64,000 nt of DNA from CAVXDY01 sp963721335 (GTDB lineage: Bacteria; Actinomycetota; Thermoleophilia; Miltoncostaeales; Miltoncostaeaceae). Under the pieces are notes generated by a model, which had not been told where the DNA came from, did no database searches, and saw only the letters and a program-made list of their open reading frames with translations. Below are positions 63,629 through 64,000 of the stretch, in pieces. The first letter of the stretch is position 1; each line of letters begins with the position of its first letter. The stretch spans positions 1,054,001 through 1,118,000 of the forward strand of contig CAVRIV010000008.1 of NCBI GenBank assembly GCA_963721335.1. The letters are read 5' to 3'. Made by a program: the position numbers and the translations under genes.

Positions 63629-64000
63629 GCCCGGGACCCTCCCCCGGCCGGCGCCCCGGCCACGGTCGCGCCGTCCTCCCGCGGCCCCGCGGTCTTGTGG
63701 AGGTGGTCGTACACCTCGCGCGCCACCTTCGGCGGCACCCCCGGAACCCCCTCCAGCTCCTCGCGCGTGGCGGACAGGAAGCGGTCGACGGAGCCGAAGT
63801 GCCGCAGGATGGCCGCCTTGCGGGCCGGCCCCACACCCGGAAGGGCGTCGAGCACGCTCTCGGTCATCCCGCGCCCGCGGCGGCCGCGGTGGTGGCGCAG
63901 CGCGAAGCGGTGCGCCTCGTCGCGCACGTGCTGCAGCAGCCGCAGGCCCGCCGAGCCCTCGTCCAGCAGAAGCGGCTCGGACCGCCCCGGACGGAACACC
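63619..64000 (-). CDS. uvrC: Excinuclease ABC subunit C, C-terminal part
   Basis: The 5' end lies beyond the right edge. The visible 126 residues include LRLLQHVRDEAHRFALRHHRGRRGRG from the catalytic half, then a helix-hairpin-helix region VLDALPGVGPARKAAILRHFGSVDRFLSATREELEGVPGVPPKVAREVYDHLH, the normal UvrC ending. A disordered Gly/Ala tail follows. UvrC makes both incisions in nucleotide excision repair. Confidence 0.93.
   Translation of the reverse strand, partial: VFRPGRSEPLLLDEGSAGLRLLQHVRDEAHRFALRHHRGRRGRGMTESVLDALPGVGPARKAAILRHFGSVDRFLSATREELEGVPGVPPKVAREVYDHLHKTAGPREDGATVAGAPAGGGSRAWS

Overview
This window is about 73% G+C. It uses GTG and occasional TTG starts, and many neighbouring genes overlap by 4 bases (GTGA or ATGA). 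Gene content points to an actinomycete, most likely class Thermoleophilia (Solirubrobacterales or Gaiellales-like). The pointers are the uvrC-rapZ-yvcK and gap-pgk-tpi blocks, an LppM-domain lipoprotein, a DUF4396 protein, an Rv2578c-type radical SAM protein, a SARP/BTAD regulator, an LLM-class monooxygenase and cell-wall M23 hydrolases. The class assignment is inference; no rRNA is present.

Layout, left to right. Positions 1-5.2 kb: exported or lipid-anchored proteins (a broken alpha/beta hydrolase, a secreted propeller-like protein, a class A beta-lactamase-like protein, a DUF192 protein) and two small coupled genes. 5.2-11.8 kb: a minus-strand aspartate-family operon, lysA-hom-thrC-thrB-folP, followed by a transaldolase and a small acidic protein. 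11.9-13.2 kb: a hydrolase and a family 5 uracil-DNA glycosylase. 13.2-21.8 kb: a large YVTN-propeller/dihaem protein, two coupled M23 peptidoglycan hydrolases behind a hairpin-rich leader, an LppM-like lipoprotein, and System I cytochrome c maturation genes (ccmE, ccmF, CcmI-like). 22-24.8 kb: a rhodanese and a split NHEJ pair (ATP-dependent ligase and LigD-type polymerase) facing each other. 24.8-40 kb: signalling and accessory genes. These include a PAS/GAF/SpoIIE phosphatase, selD, an unknown abundant-looking 157-residue protein next to a SARP regulator, two c-di-GMP enzymes, a DUF4015 glycosidase-like protein, a glycosyltransferase and an ABC exporter.

Positions 40-44.2 kb: an RTX-like secreted protein, then a decayed stretch holding a wrecked ferritin-like gene and a wrecked 5'-truncated tyrosine integrase ending at tRNA-Gly(CCC). 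44.3-54.2 kb: argS, rlmH, a Ste24-like protease, a phosphoesterase/NifS-like/TusA-like operon, a DUF4396 gene under a CsoR-type palindrome, a radical SAM protein, rsgA and an LLM monooxygenase. 54.2-64 kb: gap-pgk-tpiA-gpmI, a nuclease lipoprotein, membrane proteins, then yvcK-rapZ-uvrC (uvrC cut by the window edge).

An important caution is that about ten otherwise intact genes carry one or two single-base frameshifts, including the normally essential pgk and gpmI. In pgk the defect is one missing base in a C run. This looks like uncorrected assembly error rather than biology, except in the 42-44 kb stretch, where the damage is much denser. I did not find a clear-cut new defence or biosynthetic system. 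The most unusual items are a NifS-like protein without its PLP lysine coupled to a TusA-like carrier, the CsoR-like palindromes, a cysteine-type CcmE, the hairpin-rich leader at 18.1 kb, and the unknown 157-residue protein.
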